A DNA stretch of 7,743 nt from assembly GCA_024635885.1 (NCBI GenBank), contig JAGXIA010000037.1:1-7743 (forward strand), in the 5' to 3' direction. This stretch comes from Helicobacteraceae bacterium. GTDB lineage: Bacteria; Campylobacterota; Campylobacteria; Campylobacterales; Sulfurimonadaceae. Made by a program: the position numbers and the translations under genes. The stretch's first letter is position 1, and every line of letters begins with the position of its first letter. This document shows positions 1 to 6,037 of this stretch, piece by piece. Under the pieces are notes generated by a model. The model was not told the DNA's origin and did no database searches. It saw only the letters and a program-made list of their open reading frames with translations.

Positions 1-441
1 AAAGCCGGAAGCGTTATAGAAGACTCTATAGTTAAGAACTCAGACGTAGGACCTATGGCACATCTCCGCCCTGCTTCATATTTAGAAAATACCCATGTAG
101 GAAATTTTGTAGAGATTAAGAAAAGTTCATTAAAAGGGGTAAAAGCCGGACATCTAAGCTACATAGGTGACGCTCAGGTTGATGAGGGAACAAACATCGG
201 TGCAGGTGTGATTACTTGCAACTATGACGGTATAAAAAAGTATAAAACAATCATAGGTAAAAATGTGTTTGTTGGAAGTGACAGCCAGCTAATAGCACCT
301 TTAACATTAGAAGATGATGTAATGGTTGCTGCGGGGACAACTGTAAGAAGCGGTAAAATAGAGAGTGGCAACCTAGCTCTAAGTAGTGCCAAACTAAAAA
401 CTATAAAAGATTTTTACTATAAATTTTTTGCTAAAAAATAA
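1..441 (+). CDS. glmU: GlmU, bifunctional UDP-GlcNAc pyrophosphorylase / GlcN-1-P acetyltransferase, C-terminal part (5' end outside window)
   Basis: The reading frame is open from base 1, so the methionine at 55 is internal and 146 residues of the C-terminus are present. They form the left-handed beta-helix that acetylates glucosamine-1-phosphate from acetyl-CoA, in the cytoplasmic route to UDP-GlcNAc for peptidoglycan and LPS. Hexapeptide-repeat text runs throughout, and the segments HVGNFVEIKK, KAGHLSYIGDA, NIGAGVITCNYDG and FVGSDSQLIAP match the family closely. Residues corresponding to the E. coli active-site Arg333, Lys351, His363, Tyr366, Asn377, Asn386 and Lys392 all appear to be present. 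The tail after the helix is short and ends in a lysine-rich FFAKK. The uridylyltransferase domain lies upstream of the window. It is a housekeeping gene with no evident link to the guanidine genes, and a perfect inverted repeat follows its stop codon. Confidence 0.96.
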   Translation, partial: KAGSVIEDSIVKNSDVGPMAHLRPASYLENTHVGNFVEIKKSSLKGVKAGHLSYIGDAQVDEGTNIGAGVITCNYDGIKKYKTIIGKNVFVGSDSQLIAPLTLEDDVMVAAGTTVRSGKIESGNLALSSAKLKTIKDFYYKFFAKK

Positions 442-460
442 ACTTTATAACAATTAGTCT

Positions 461-483
461 ACACACTCTTAATAAGAGTGTGT
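461..483 (+). terminator. Perfect 10-bp inverted repeat after glmU (terminator-like, no U-tract)
   Basis: ACACACTCTT is followed by the loop AAT and then AAGAGTGTGT, a perfect 10-bp stem that begins 20 nt after the glmU stop. It is placed where a terminator belongs, but the next bases are CAAATTA rather than a T-run. It may be a mRNA 3'-end stabilising hairpin or a non-canonical terminator. Confidence 0.5.
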
Positions 484-582
484 CAAATTACCAAAATATT
501 CATTCAATTCTAGGTGAAAACCCCATCATCAGAGCATTAGACCATTCAAGTAGAATATTTATTAACCTATTATGATTAATTT

Positions 583-602
583 TTAACCATAAATATGGTT
601 AA
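583..602. repeat. Perfect 8-bp palindrome, possible operator or hairpin
   Basis: TTAACCAT, loop AAAT, ATGGTTAA. It sits in the non-coding gap, about 20 bp upstream of a TATAAT box at 620-625. That position would suit a regulator-binding site if the box is a real promoter. No regulator family is recognised from the sequence. Confidence 0.35.
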
Positions 603-619
603 TCTATAAATAAATATAT

Positions 620-625
620 TATAAT
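620..625 (+). promoter_or_regulatory. Candidate -10 box (TATAAT)
   Basis: A perfect TATAAT in AT-rich DNA. A start about 7 nt downstream would fall at the foot of the hairpin at 633-663. No -35 box is visible, which is usual in Campylobacterota but also makes chance matches common in such AT-rich sequence. Confidence 0.3.
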
Positions 626-632
626 TTCCTGT

Positions 633-663
633 CTTATTATGGAAGGTTACTTTTCATAATAAG
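633..663. repeat. Stem-loop, 12 bp
   Basis: CTTATTATGGAA pairs with TTTCATAATAAG (one G-U) across a 7-nt loop. It is followed by ATTTTAC, so it could be a weak terminator for read-through from glmU or the 5' hairpin of a small transcript. No coding potential covers it. Confidence 0.5.
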
Positions 664-699
664 ATTTTACACTTCATGTTCACCTCATTTATTCCCTTG

Positions 700-733
700 G
701 CTGCAATATAATAGTAATCTATTGTGTTGCAGC
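700..733. repeat. Stem-loop, 15 bp with TAAT loop
   Basis: Bases 700-714 pair fully with 719-733 (two G-U pairs), closing a four-base TAAT loop. The outer arms are GCTGCAA and TTGCAGC. It is one of the most stable-looking structures in the gap and has no T-run after it, so it is not an ordinary terminator. Its function is unknown. Confidence 0.55.
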
Positions 734-789
734 AAAAATATTTAATTTATTAAAAAAAATAAAATGCCTAAAATTTAATCATATTATAG

Positions 790-818
790 TATAATTTATT
801 TCCACTGTAATATATAAT
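790..818 (+). promoter_or_regulatory. Candidate promoter(s) for the porin unit: two TATAAT boxes
   Basis: Perfect TATAAT hexamers lie at 790-795 and 813-818, about 85 and 60 nt upstream of the guanidine-I aptamer. Either would place the aptamer in the 5' leader of the porin mRNA. No TTGACA-like -35 box is seen, and AT-rich sequence makes false matches likely. Bases 442-878 otherwise show no gene. Confidence 0.45.
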
Positions 819-878
819 TATAGGAATAAAACATGACTTGAGATGTAGAGTTTTATAACTTTATATATTAATAGATAA

Positions 879-983
879 CTAGGGTTCCGACAGAATATTC
901 TGTGTCTGGTTCGAGAGTTGTCGACCTTAAAAAGGTTACACGGAGGGATAAAAGCCCGGGAGGCTAAAAGTCTCTTGACGTGT
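879..983 (+). promoter_or_regulatory. Guanidine-I (ykkC subtype 1) riboswitch, copy 1, upstream of porin
   Basis: The conserved ykkC blocks occur in order: CTAGGGTTCCG (879-889), GTCTGGTTCGAGAG (904-917), and ACACGGAGGGAT with AAAAGCCCGGGAGG (938-963). Variable hairpins lie between them: ACAGAATATTCTGT at 890-903, and ACCTT/AAGGT at 924-928/932-936. ACACG (938-942) can pair with CGTGT (979-983), which is followed by TTTT, and GAGGC (960-964) can pair with GTCTC (970-974). This 3' part probably forms the outer aptamer helix or expression platform. The class senses guanidinium and normally turns genes on. Subtype 1, rather than the ppGpp or PRPP subtypes, is inferred from the guanidine genes next door. 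Confidence 0.94.
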
Positions 984-1011
984 TTTAAACTAAATTATTC
1001 CAGGAGATAGT

Positions 1012-2205
1012 ATGAAATTAACAAAAATGAGTTTAGTAGCAGGTCTGTTATTGGGAGCAAATCTATACGCGATCGATAATGTACAAGTTAGTGGTAGTGC
1101 CCAGGTTTTATATGGTACAGATGATAGTGTAGATTTGTTTGATAAAGGTACATCGTATGCTGATACAGCATTACACTTAGGTGTAACAGCAGACTTTGCT
1201 GAAGGCGTTTCAGCAGGTATCGCAGCTACAGCAGTATCTTCACTTGGTATGGAAAATAATATTGCTTCTGTTGCAAATACATGGTCGGGTGCACATACAG
1301 TAGATGCAAACGGTACAATCAATGATGCTATGTTTATTGATGAAGCATGGCTTTTAGGAACAACGGGAAAAACGACAGGTAAAATAGGACGCATGCCTCT
1401 TGACACACCTTTTGCGTTTATAGAAGCATGGGGTGCTTCGACAAATAATTTCGAAGCAGCGCTTGTTACGAATGAAGACCTTCCTGGTACGACACTTATG
1501 GCTGCATGGATCGGTAAATCAAATGGTTCAGGTGATCAAACAAGTGGTGCTGATAAAGGTTCGATGACAGGTACAGATGGTAAGTTTAACACTTTTGCAG
1601 CAAGCGGTGGATATGTAGTTGGTGCTATTAATAACTCATTCGAGCCATTAACGGCTAAGGCATATTACTACGGTATGACATCATTTGCAGATGCTTACTG
1701 GCTTCAAGCAGATCTTAGTATCGAAGGAATCTCAGCCGGTGCGCAGTATGCAAGTATTGATTCAGTAACTTCTAATGATGATAGTTCAGCGTATGCTGCA
1801 ATGCTTGGATACGAGATCAAAGATGTTGTGAGCCTTTCAGCAGCATACTCTTCTGTTGATGATAAAGGTGACACTCCAATTTCCAATGTTGCAACACGTA
1901 ATCAAGGTGCGGGTTCACAAACACAACTATACACAGAAGTTTGGTGGTGGTATGGTACAGTTGGAGCCATAGGTGCAGATACATTTACTGTTGCAGCAGA
2001 GACAACAGTAGGCGATGGTTATGATTTATATCTAGGATACTGGAATTCACAGAATGACGTAGCAAATTTTGACCTGGACGAGGTAGCATTTACTGTGTCT
2101 AAGTCTTATGGAGCTTTAGATACATCTGTTGCTATTATCTATGATGACTTTAATGATGGAACAGATTTAACAACAGCACAACTTTACCTAACATATAACT
2201 TCTAA
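1012..2205 (+). CDS. Outer-membrane porin under guanidine-I riboswitch control
   Basis: A 397-residue beta-barrel porin of the major-outer-membrane-protein type seen in Campylobacterota. The start is fixed by AGGAG at 1002-1006, five bases before the ATG. Residues 1-20 form a Sec signal peptide (basic MKLTK, hydrophobic core, ANLYA then ID). The mature part alternates short polar and aromatic strands rich in Gly, Asp, Ser and Tyr, has no long hydrophobic helix, and ends in the strand LYLTYNF. The terminal Phe is the usual signal for outer-membrane insertion. A Trp-rich EVWWWYG patch around residue 311 may sit at the membrane girdle or in a loop. The gene is a single unit: riboswitch upstream, strong terminator downstream. 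From that context I infer that it admits guanidinium across the outer membrane. The acidic, Asp-rich mature sequence fits a cation-preferring pore, but selectivity cannot be read from sequence. Confidence 0.88.
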   Translation: MKLTKMSLVAGLLLGANLYAIDNVQVSGSAQVLYGTDDSVDLFDKGTSYADTALHLGVTADFAEGVSAGIAATAVSSLGMENNIASVANTWSGAHTVDANGTINDAMFIDEAWLLGTTGKTTGKIGRMPLDTPFAFIEAWGASTNNFEAALVTNEDLPGTTLMAAWIGKSNGSGDQTSGADKGSMTGTDGKFNTFAASGGYVVGAINNSFEPLTAKAYYYGMTSFADAYWLQADLSIEGISAGAQYASIDSVTSNDDSSAYAAMLGYEIKDVVSLSAAYSSVDDKGDTPISNVATRNQGAGSQTQLYTEVWWWYGTVGAIGADTFTVAAETTVGDGYDLYLGYWNSQNDVANFDLDEVAFTVSKSYGALDTSVAIIYDDFNDGTDLTTAQLYLTYNF

Positions 2206-2219
2206 TTCTAGAAATTATT

Positions 2220-2249
2220 TTTCATTCTCAAGGTAACTTGGGAATGAAA
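2220..2249. repeat. 13-bp stem-loop after porin stop codon
   Basis: Bases 2220-2232 pair with 2237-2249 (one G-U) across the loop GTAA, starting 14 nt after the porin stop. Only CTTTCC follows, so it is a poor intrinsic terminator on its own. It may protect the porin mRNA 3' end or assist the terminator at 2280-2315. Confidence 0.6.
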
Positions 2250-2279
2250 CTTTCCTTCAATTTTCAAAACTCCTTGTCT

Positions 2280-2315
2280 TACCCCTTTCCCTCTCTTGGA
2301 AGGGGTACTTTTTTT
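2280..2315 (+). terminator. Rho-independent terminator of the porin unit
   Basis: TACCCCTT (2280-2287) pairs with AAGGGGTA (2300-2307), extended by CC/GG after a one-base bulge, with loop CTCTCTT. A run of seven T follows at 2309-2315. This is a canonical intrinsic terminator, and it separates the porin transcript from the transporter operon. Confidence 0.9.
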
Positions 2316-2421
2316 GCGCTTACTTTCTGAACCATCTCCTTGATAATCTTAAAAATAATTTTCAATTTTATATGATTGTATACTTTTTAATCAGTATTGT
2401 GTATAAAATAATTAATCTACA

Positions 2422-2430
2422 TGATACAAT
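2422..2430 (+). promoter_or_regulatory. Candidate extended -10 promoter for the transporter/deiminase operon
   Basis: TGATACAAT carries the TG extension one base before a TACAAT hexamer, about 54 nt upstream of the second aptamer. It lies after the porin terminator, which fits a separate transcript. No convincing -35 is seen, and TATAAA at 2402-2407 is an alternative. Confidence 0.4.
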
Positions 2431-2483
2431 ACTCTCAGAAAACATGTCAATGAGGTAGTAAAACCTCTTTTAACAATAGATAC

Positions 2484-2591
2484 CTAGGGTTCCGGTAAAG
2501 AAATTTACGTCTGGACCGAGAGCTATCGACCTCTGGAGTAGAGGTTACACGGAGGGATAAAAGCCCGGGAGGTTTTCACCTCTTGCCGTGT
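2484..2591 (+). promoter_or_regulatory. Guanidine-I (ykkC subtype 1) riboswitch, copy 2, upstream of ABC transporter operon
   Basis: It has the same conserved blocks as copy 1: CTAGGGTTCCG (2484-2494), GTCTGGACCGAGAG (2509-2522), and a 31-base segment (2542-2572) identical to 933-963 in copy 1. The variable helices differ but keep pairing: GTAAA-GAAA-TTTAC (2495-2508), ACCTC/GAGGT (2529-2533/2541-2545), GAGG/CCTC (2569-2572/2579-2582), and ACACGG/CCGTGT (2547-2552/2586-2591). Such compensatory difference supports a real RNA fold. By family knowledge it is a guanidinium-activated switch. Here it would control the binding protein, permease, ATPase, both deiminase subunits and the hydrolase. Confidence 0.95.
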
Positions 2592-2619
2592 TTAATTTTA
2601 ATCTACTCAGGAGTTTCTT

Positions 2620-3687
2620 ATGAAACCTTTCTTCAAATCTACATCAAAAATTTTAGTTGCCACTTCATTGGTTTTAAGTATAGGCGCCTCATCTCTTATG
2701 GCAGAAGTAAAAGATAAGTTTCAAGTCTCTTGGACTATTTATGTTGGCTGGATGCCATGGGATTATGCTCAACAAAAAGGCATTATTGACAAGTGGGCTA
2801 AGAAATACGACATTGAAATTGAAATGGTTCAAGTTAATGACTATATAGAATCAATCAATCAATATACTGTAGGTAAGTTTGATGCTTGTATGATGACAAA
2901 TATGGATGCATTGACTATTCCGGCTGCCGGTGGTGTTGACTCTACTGCGTTAATTATGGGTGACTTTTCAAATGGAAATGACGGAATAATTCTTAAAGAC
3001 AAAAAAACTCTTGCAGATATTAAAGGTCAAAATGTTAATCTTGTAGAACTTTCAGTTTCTCACTACCTTCTTGCTCGTGCTCTTGAGAGTGTAAACTTAA
3101 GTGAAAAAGATTTAACAGTAGTAAATACTTCTGATGCTGACATAGTTTCCGCATTCACTTCTAATGACGTTACAGCAGTAACTACTTGGAACCCTCAACT
3201 TGCAGCAATTACATCCGCTGAGAATGCTAATCTTGTTTTTGATTCAAGTAAGATTCCAGGTGAGATTATAGATATGCTTGTTGTCCATACTGATACCTTA
3301 AATGACAATCCAAAACTTGCAAAAGCACTAACAGGAGCTTGGTTTGAAGTAATGAGTATTATGAAAAAAGGCGATAAAGAAGCATTGACTTTTATGGCTG
3401 AAGCTTCAGGTACTGACTTAGCCGGATACAAAAGCCAACTTAATTCAACAAAGATGTTTTATGACGCAGACGAAGCTGTTAAATTTGCCAACAGTAAGGA
3501 ACTTCCTGCCACAATGAAAAAAGTAAGCGAGTTTTCTTTCGAGCATGGTATCTTAGGTGATGGTGCTCCGAATGCAGAATTTATCGGAATGGAATTTCCA
3601 GGCGGCAAGACGTTTGGAGATCCTAAAAATATAAAACTCCGTTTTGTAGACACTTATGTAAAAATGGCTGCAGAGGGAAAACTCTAA
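2620..3687 (+). CDS. Periplasmic substrate-binding protein of a guanidine/urea-carboxylase-region ABC transporter
   Basis: A 355-residue binding protein of the NitT/SsuA/TauA class, the subgroup found beside urea-carboxylase-type genes. AGGAG at 2609-2613 sets the ATG. Residues 1-28 are a Sec signal peptide with the likely cut LMA/EV; there is no lipobox cysteine, so it should be soluble in the periplasm. The mature N-terminus has the class pattern: SWTIYVGWMPWDYAQQKG, then a two-lobed alpha/beta fold including NDYIESINQYTVGKFDA and MMTNMDALTIPAAGG. Aromatic and acidic residues in the WTIYVGWMPWD stretch could form a cation-binding pocket. Its place as first gene behind a guanidine-I riboswitch, with the deiminase and carboxylase downstream, makes guanidinium the likely ligand. 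Database names such as taurine, nitrate or urea transporter would be family-level labels. The permease follows after nine bases. Confidence 0.9.
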   Translation: MKPFFKSTSKILVATSLVLSIGASSLMAEVKDKFQVSWTIYVGWMPWDYAQQKGIIDKWAKKYDIEIEMVQVNDYIESINQYTVGKFDACMMTNMDALTIPAAGGVDSTALIMGDFSNGNDGIILKDKKTLADIKGQNVNLVELSVSHYLLARALESVNLSEKDLTVVNTSDADIVSAFTSNDVTAVTTWNPQLAAITSAENANLVFDSSKIPGEIIDMLVVHTDTLNDNPKLAKALTGAWFEVMSIMKKGDKEALTFMAEASGTDLAGYKSQLNSTKMFYDADEAVKFANSKELPATMKKVSEFSFEHGILGDGAPNAEFIGMEFPGGKTFGDPKNIKLRFVDTYVKMAAEGKL

Positions 3688-3696
3688 GGTATTCTT

Positions 3697-4521
3697 ATGA
3701 AACGACTTATGAACCTAAGACCGTCTAAAGGGACGGCTATATTTCTTGGACTTTTACCATTTTTATTGGTAGCAATTATGTATTTATTTGCATCAGATGC
3801 CCGCTTGGCTGAAAATCCAAACGACAAACTATTGCCAGCACTGACTACTTTCTCTGAGGCAATAGATCGTATGGCATTTACCCCCAGTGAGCGCACCGGG
3901 GAAATTTTATTTGTTCAGGATACTGTATCATCACTCAAAAGACTTGGTTTTGGTGTTCTAATCAGTGCAATTTTAGCACTTCTTATGGGAATCCCTTTGG
4001 GGCTTATCCCATACGTTAGAAATGGGCTTTCACCATTTGTTGCGGCCTTTTCAATGGTACCGCCATTGGCTGTTTTACCAATTTTATTTATTGTCTTTGG
4101 CATGGGTGAGATTGCTAAAGTGGCATTAATCGTTATTGGTGTCACCCCTCTGATAGTTCGTGATTTACAACAAAGAGTTTCTGAAATACCGGCTGAACAG
4201 CTTATAAAAGCGCAAACTTTGGGTGGCTCAACTTGGACCATAGTCCTCAGAGTGATTCTACCTCAAATGTTACCAAGACTTTTTGATGCAGTGAGACTTA
4301 CACTTGGAACTGCCTGGATATTTCTTATCTCAGCAGAGGCAATTGCTGCTACAGAAGGTTTAGGTTATAGAATCTTCTTAGTAAGAAGATATATGTCTAT
4401 GGATGTAATACTCCCTTATGTTGCATGGATTACGTTTTTAGCCTTTTTATTTGATTTTATAATTAAAAAATTCACATACAAAATGTTTCCGTGGTATACG
4501 GCCGGCAAGGAGACTAAATGA
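3697..4521 (+). CDS. ABC transporter permease (SsuC/TauC type), predicted guanidine import
   Basis: A 274-residue inner-membrane permease. Hydrophobic segments lie at about residues 13-32, 83-105, 112-135, 137-155, 200-217 and 238-256, giving the usual six helices. The cytoplasmic EAA loop that contacts the ATPase is clear around 168-190 (EQLIKAQTLGG, then VILP). The ribosome site AAGG overlaps the stop codon of the binding-protein gene, and the gene ends in an ATGA overlap with the ATPase start, so the three transporter genes are probably translationally coupled. The region between helices 1 and 2 (about 33-82) is a fairly long polar stretch, as in this subgroup. Substrate assignment to guanidinium is from operon context only. 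The fold call is secure. Confidence 0.92.
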   Translation: MKRLMNLRPSKGTAIFLGLLPFLLVAIMYLFASDARLAENPNDKLLPALTTFSEAIDRMAFTPSERTGEILFVQDTVSSLKRLGFGVLISAILALLMGIPLGLIPYVRNGLSPFVAAFSMVPPLAVLPILFIVFGMGEIAKVALIVIGVTPLIVRDLQQRVSEIPAEQLIKAQTLGGSTWTIVLRVILPQMLPRLFDAVRLTLGTAWIFLISAEAIAATEGLGYRIFLVRRYMSMDVILPYVAWITFLAFLFDFIIKKFTYKMFPWYTAGKETK

Positions 4522-5300
4522 GTCTGATTAGCGTTAAAAACCTCTACAAAGAGTATGGCGACAACGTAGTGCTTGAAAAACTAAACCTTGAAATAAAAGA
4601 GGGAGAGTTTTGTACCTTGGTTGGACCTTCAGGTTGTGGAAAAAGTACTTTTTTAAAAATGCTTCTTGGTCAAGAGACTCCAACACGCGGAACTTTTCTT
4701 TTTGAAGGCAAACCTTTTCCCAAGGAGCCGAGTGTAGAGAGAGGAATTGTTTTTCAGCGATATTCCGTTTTCTCTCATCTTAATGTTTTAGAGAATGTAA
4801 TGCTTGGAATAGAACTGGAAAAATCTAGATTTTTTGGAAAACTTTTTGGTGCTAAACGAAAAGAAGCTAAAAAAATAGCGATGGATATGCTTGAATCTGT
4901 AGGACTGGAAAATTCTGCTTATAAATTTCCTAGTGAGCTTTCAGGCGGTATGCAACAACGTTTATCTATTGCGCAATCTTTAGTAAAAAAACCAAAGTTG
5001 TTGTTACTTGATGAGCCTTTTGGAGCGCTTGATCCAGGGATTAGTGCAGATATGCATACACTAATACAAGAACTATGGAAGAAGAATAATCTGACATTAG
5101 TTATGGTAACGCATGATTTACATGAGGGATTTCACCTGGGAACGAGACTACTTGTCTTTGATAAAATAAGACATGATCCACATGCCCCAGATAGATTTGG
5201 AGCAACTATAACTTATGATATACCTATTAGCGACACAAGCGAAACAACACTTAATAAGATTGATAAATCAATAAAAAAGAGAGAAAAAAATGATAACTAA
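4518..5300 (+). CDS. ABC transporter ATP-binding protein, predicted guanidine import
   Basis: A 260-residue ATPase that powers the permease. All nucleotide-binding elements are intact: Walker A GPSGCGKST (residues 36-44), Q-loop Gln80, signature LSGGMQQR (141-148), Walker B LLLLDEP (161-167) and switch His199 in MVTHD. An insert around 100-118 (KSRFFGKLFGAKRKEAKK) is basic and extends the helical domain a little. The C-terminus is lysine-rich and has no extra regulatory domain. The start overlaps the permease stop by four bases, and the end overlaps the next gene by eleven bases. By family it belongs with SsuB/TauB/NrtD ATPases. Because it is encoded between the permease and the deiminase genes, it most likely serves guanidinium uptake rather than sulfonate uptake. 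Confidence 0.94.
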   Translation: MSLISVKNLYKEYGDNVVLEKLNLEIKEGEFCTLVGPSGCGKSTFLKMLLGQETPTRGTFLFEGKPFPKEPSVERGIVFQRYSVFSHLNVLENVMLGIELEKSRFFGKLFGAKRKEAKKIAMDMLESVGLENSAYKFPSELSGGMQQRLSIAQSLVKKPKLLLLDEPFGALDPGISADMHTLIQELWKKNNLTLVMVTHDLHEGFHLGTRLLVFDKIRHDPHAPDRFGATITYDIPISDTSETTLNKIDKSIKKREKNDN

Positions 5301-6027
5301 ACATAAAAATTTAAATACAGATGCAATACTTTTAGACGAGGTAATACCAGGTGGTGCTAAATGGTCTAAAATAATAAAAAAAGGTCAAAAAGTAAGAATC
5401 ACTACAGAGGATGGACTTGGTTCACTCTCTATGATGTTTTATAATGCAGATAATACAGCTGAGAGATTTAACTCGGCTGACACTGCCAAAATTCAGTGGA
5501 ATGCTTTTCTAGGTAAAGGAAAAGTTATGTACTCAGAACTTGGACATATTCTGTTTTCTATTACCGAAGATACAACAGACGGTATGTTAGACACAATAGC
5601 AGGGATGAATAATCCTCGTATAATAAAAAAGAATTTTGGCGAAGGAAGTTTTAACGACATCCACAATCGCTACTATAAAAGTGACCGTGAAAACTTTTTG
5701 ATTGAACTTGGAAAGTATGGCATGGGCAAACGTGACATAATTCCTTGTCTAAATCTGTTCAGCAAAGTTGATGTAAAAGAGGGAAGCAAACTTGTTCTAT
5801 CTTCTAAACGTCCTAAACCGGAGAGTTATGTAGAGCTTCGCGCAGAGATGAACATACTGCTGGTAGCTTCAAACACTCCACATGCTATGCAAAGCGGAGA
5901 ATACAATCCAAGTCCTGTTCAAGTAACAATCTATAATGCTCCGGCAGTTACAAATGATGATTTTTGCATGAACTTCACCCCCGAAGCTAAACGTGGTTTT
6001 GAAAATAATAACAGATATTTCGCATAA
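5290..6027 (+). CDS. cgdA: Carboxyguanidine deiminase subunit (DUF1989; 'urea amidolyase-associated protein 1' type)
   Basis: This 245-residue protein is a paralogue of the next gene; the two align along most of their length (VIPGGAKWSKIIKKGQKVRI against KIPAGVPWSYVVKKGQTLRI; YNPSPVQVTIYN against FNPTPAQMIIWD). In bacteria studied with the same arrangement, the pair forms a heteromeric enzyme that deiminates carboxyguanidine to allophanate and ammonia. This subunit lacks the Cys/His set seen in its partner: TEDTTDGMLDT replaces TEDTCGNHDT, Ser131 stands where the partner has Cys120, and SNTPH replaces SNCPQ. It may therefore be the non-metal, structural or half-site subunit. The start codon overlaps the ATPase gene by eleven bases and the ribosome site is weak (GAGAG at 5279-5283), suggesting coupled translation. 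The A/B lettering follows gene order and could be reversed. Confidence 0.85.
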   Translation: MITKHKNLNTDAILLDEVIPGGAKWSKIIKKGQKVRITTEDGLGSLSMMFYNADNTAERFNSADTAKIQWNAFLGKGKVMYSELGHILFSITEDTTDGMLDTIAGMNNPRIIKKNFGEGSFNDIHNRYYKSDRENFLIELGKYGMGKRDIIPCLNLFSKVDVKEGSKLVLSSKRPKPESYVELRAEMNILLVASNTPHAMQSGEYNPSPVQVTIYNAPAVTNDDFCMNFTPEAKRGFENNNRYFA

Positions 6028-6037
6028 GGAGAAAATT

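Noticed and set aside
833..841. Two-codon reading frame (ATG ACT TGA) behind an AGGA, as a possible leader peptide
   Set aside because: Too short to judge, and the aptamer downstream explains the regulation without it.
990..1406. Open frame of 138 codons on the minus strand across the porin start
   Set aside because: It lies antisense to a well-supported porin with signal peptide and ribosome site, has no family character, and runs over the riboswitch-to-start leader. It is a shadow of porin codon use.
879..2591. ykkC RNAs read as ppGpp or PRPP riboswitches (subtype 2)
   Set aside because: The genes controlled are guanidine uptake and breakdown genes, not amino-acid or purine synthesis genes, and the full guanidine-I consensus blocks are present.
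3915..4241. Minus-strand open frame of 108 codons inside the permease gene
   Set aside because: It is fully antisense to a clear permease with the EAA loop, has no ribosome site, and shows no recognisable protein.
2620..5300. Taurine, sulfonate or nitrate importer
   Set aside because: The family resemblance is real, but no sulfur- or nitrate-metabolism gene is present, while a guanidine riboswitch precedes the operon and the deiminase genes overlap its end.
5993..6037. Upstream in-frame start for the second deiminase subunit
   Set aside because: It lies within the previous gene, has no ribosome site, and the extra 15 residues look unlike the family. The ATG at 6038 has a strong AAGGAG.
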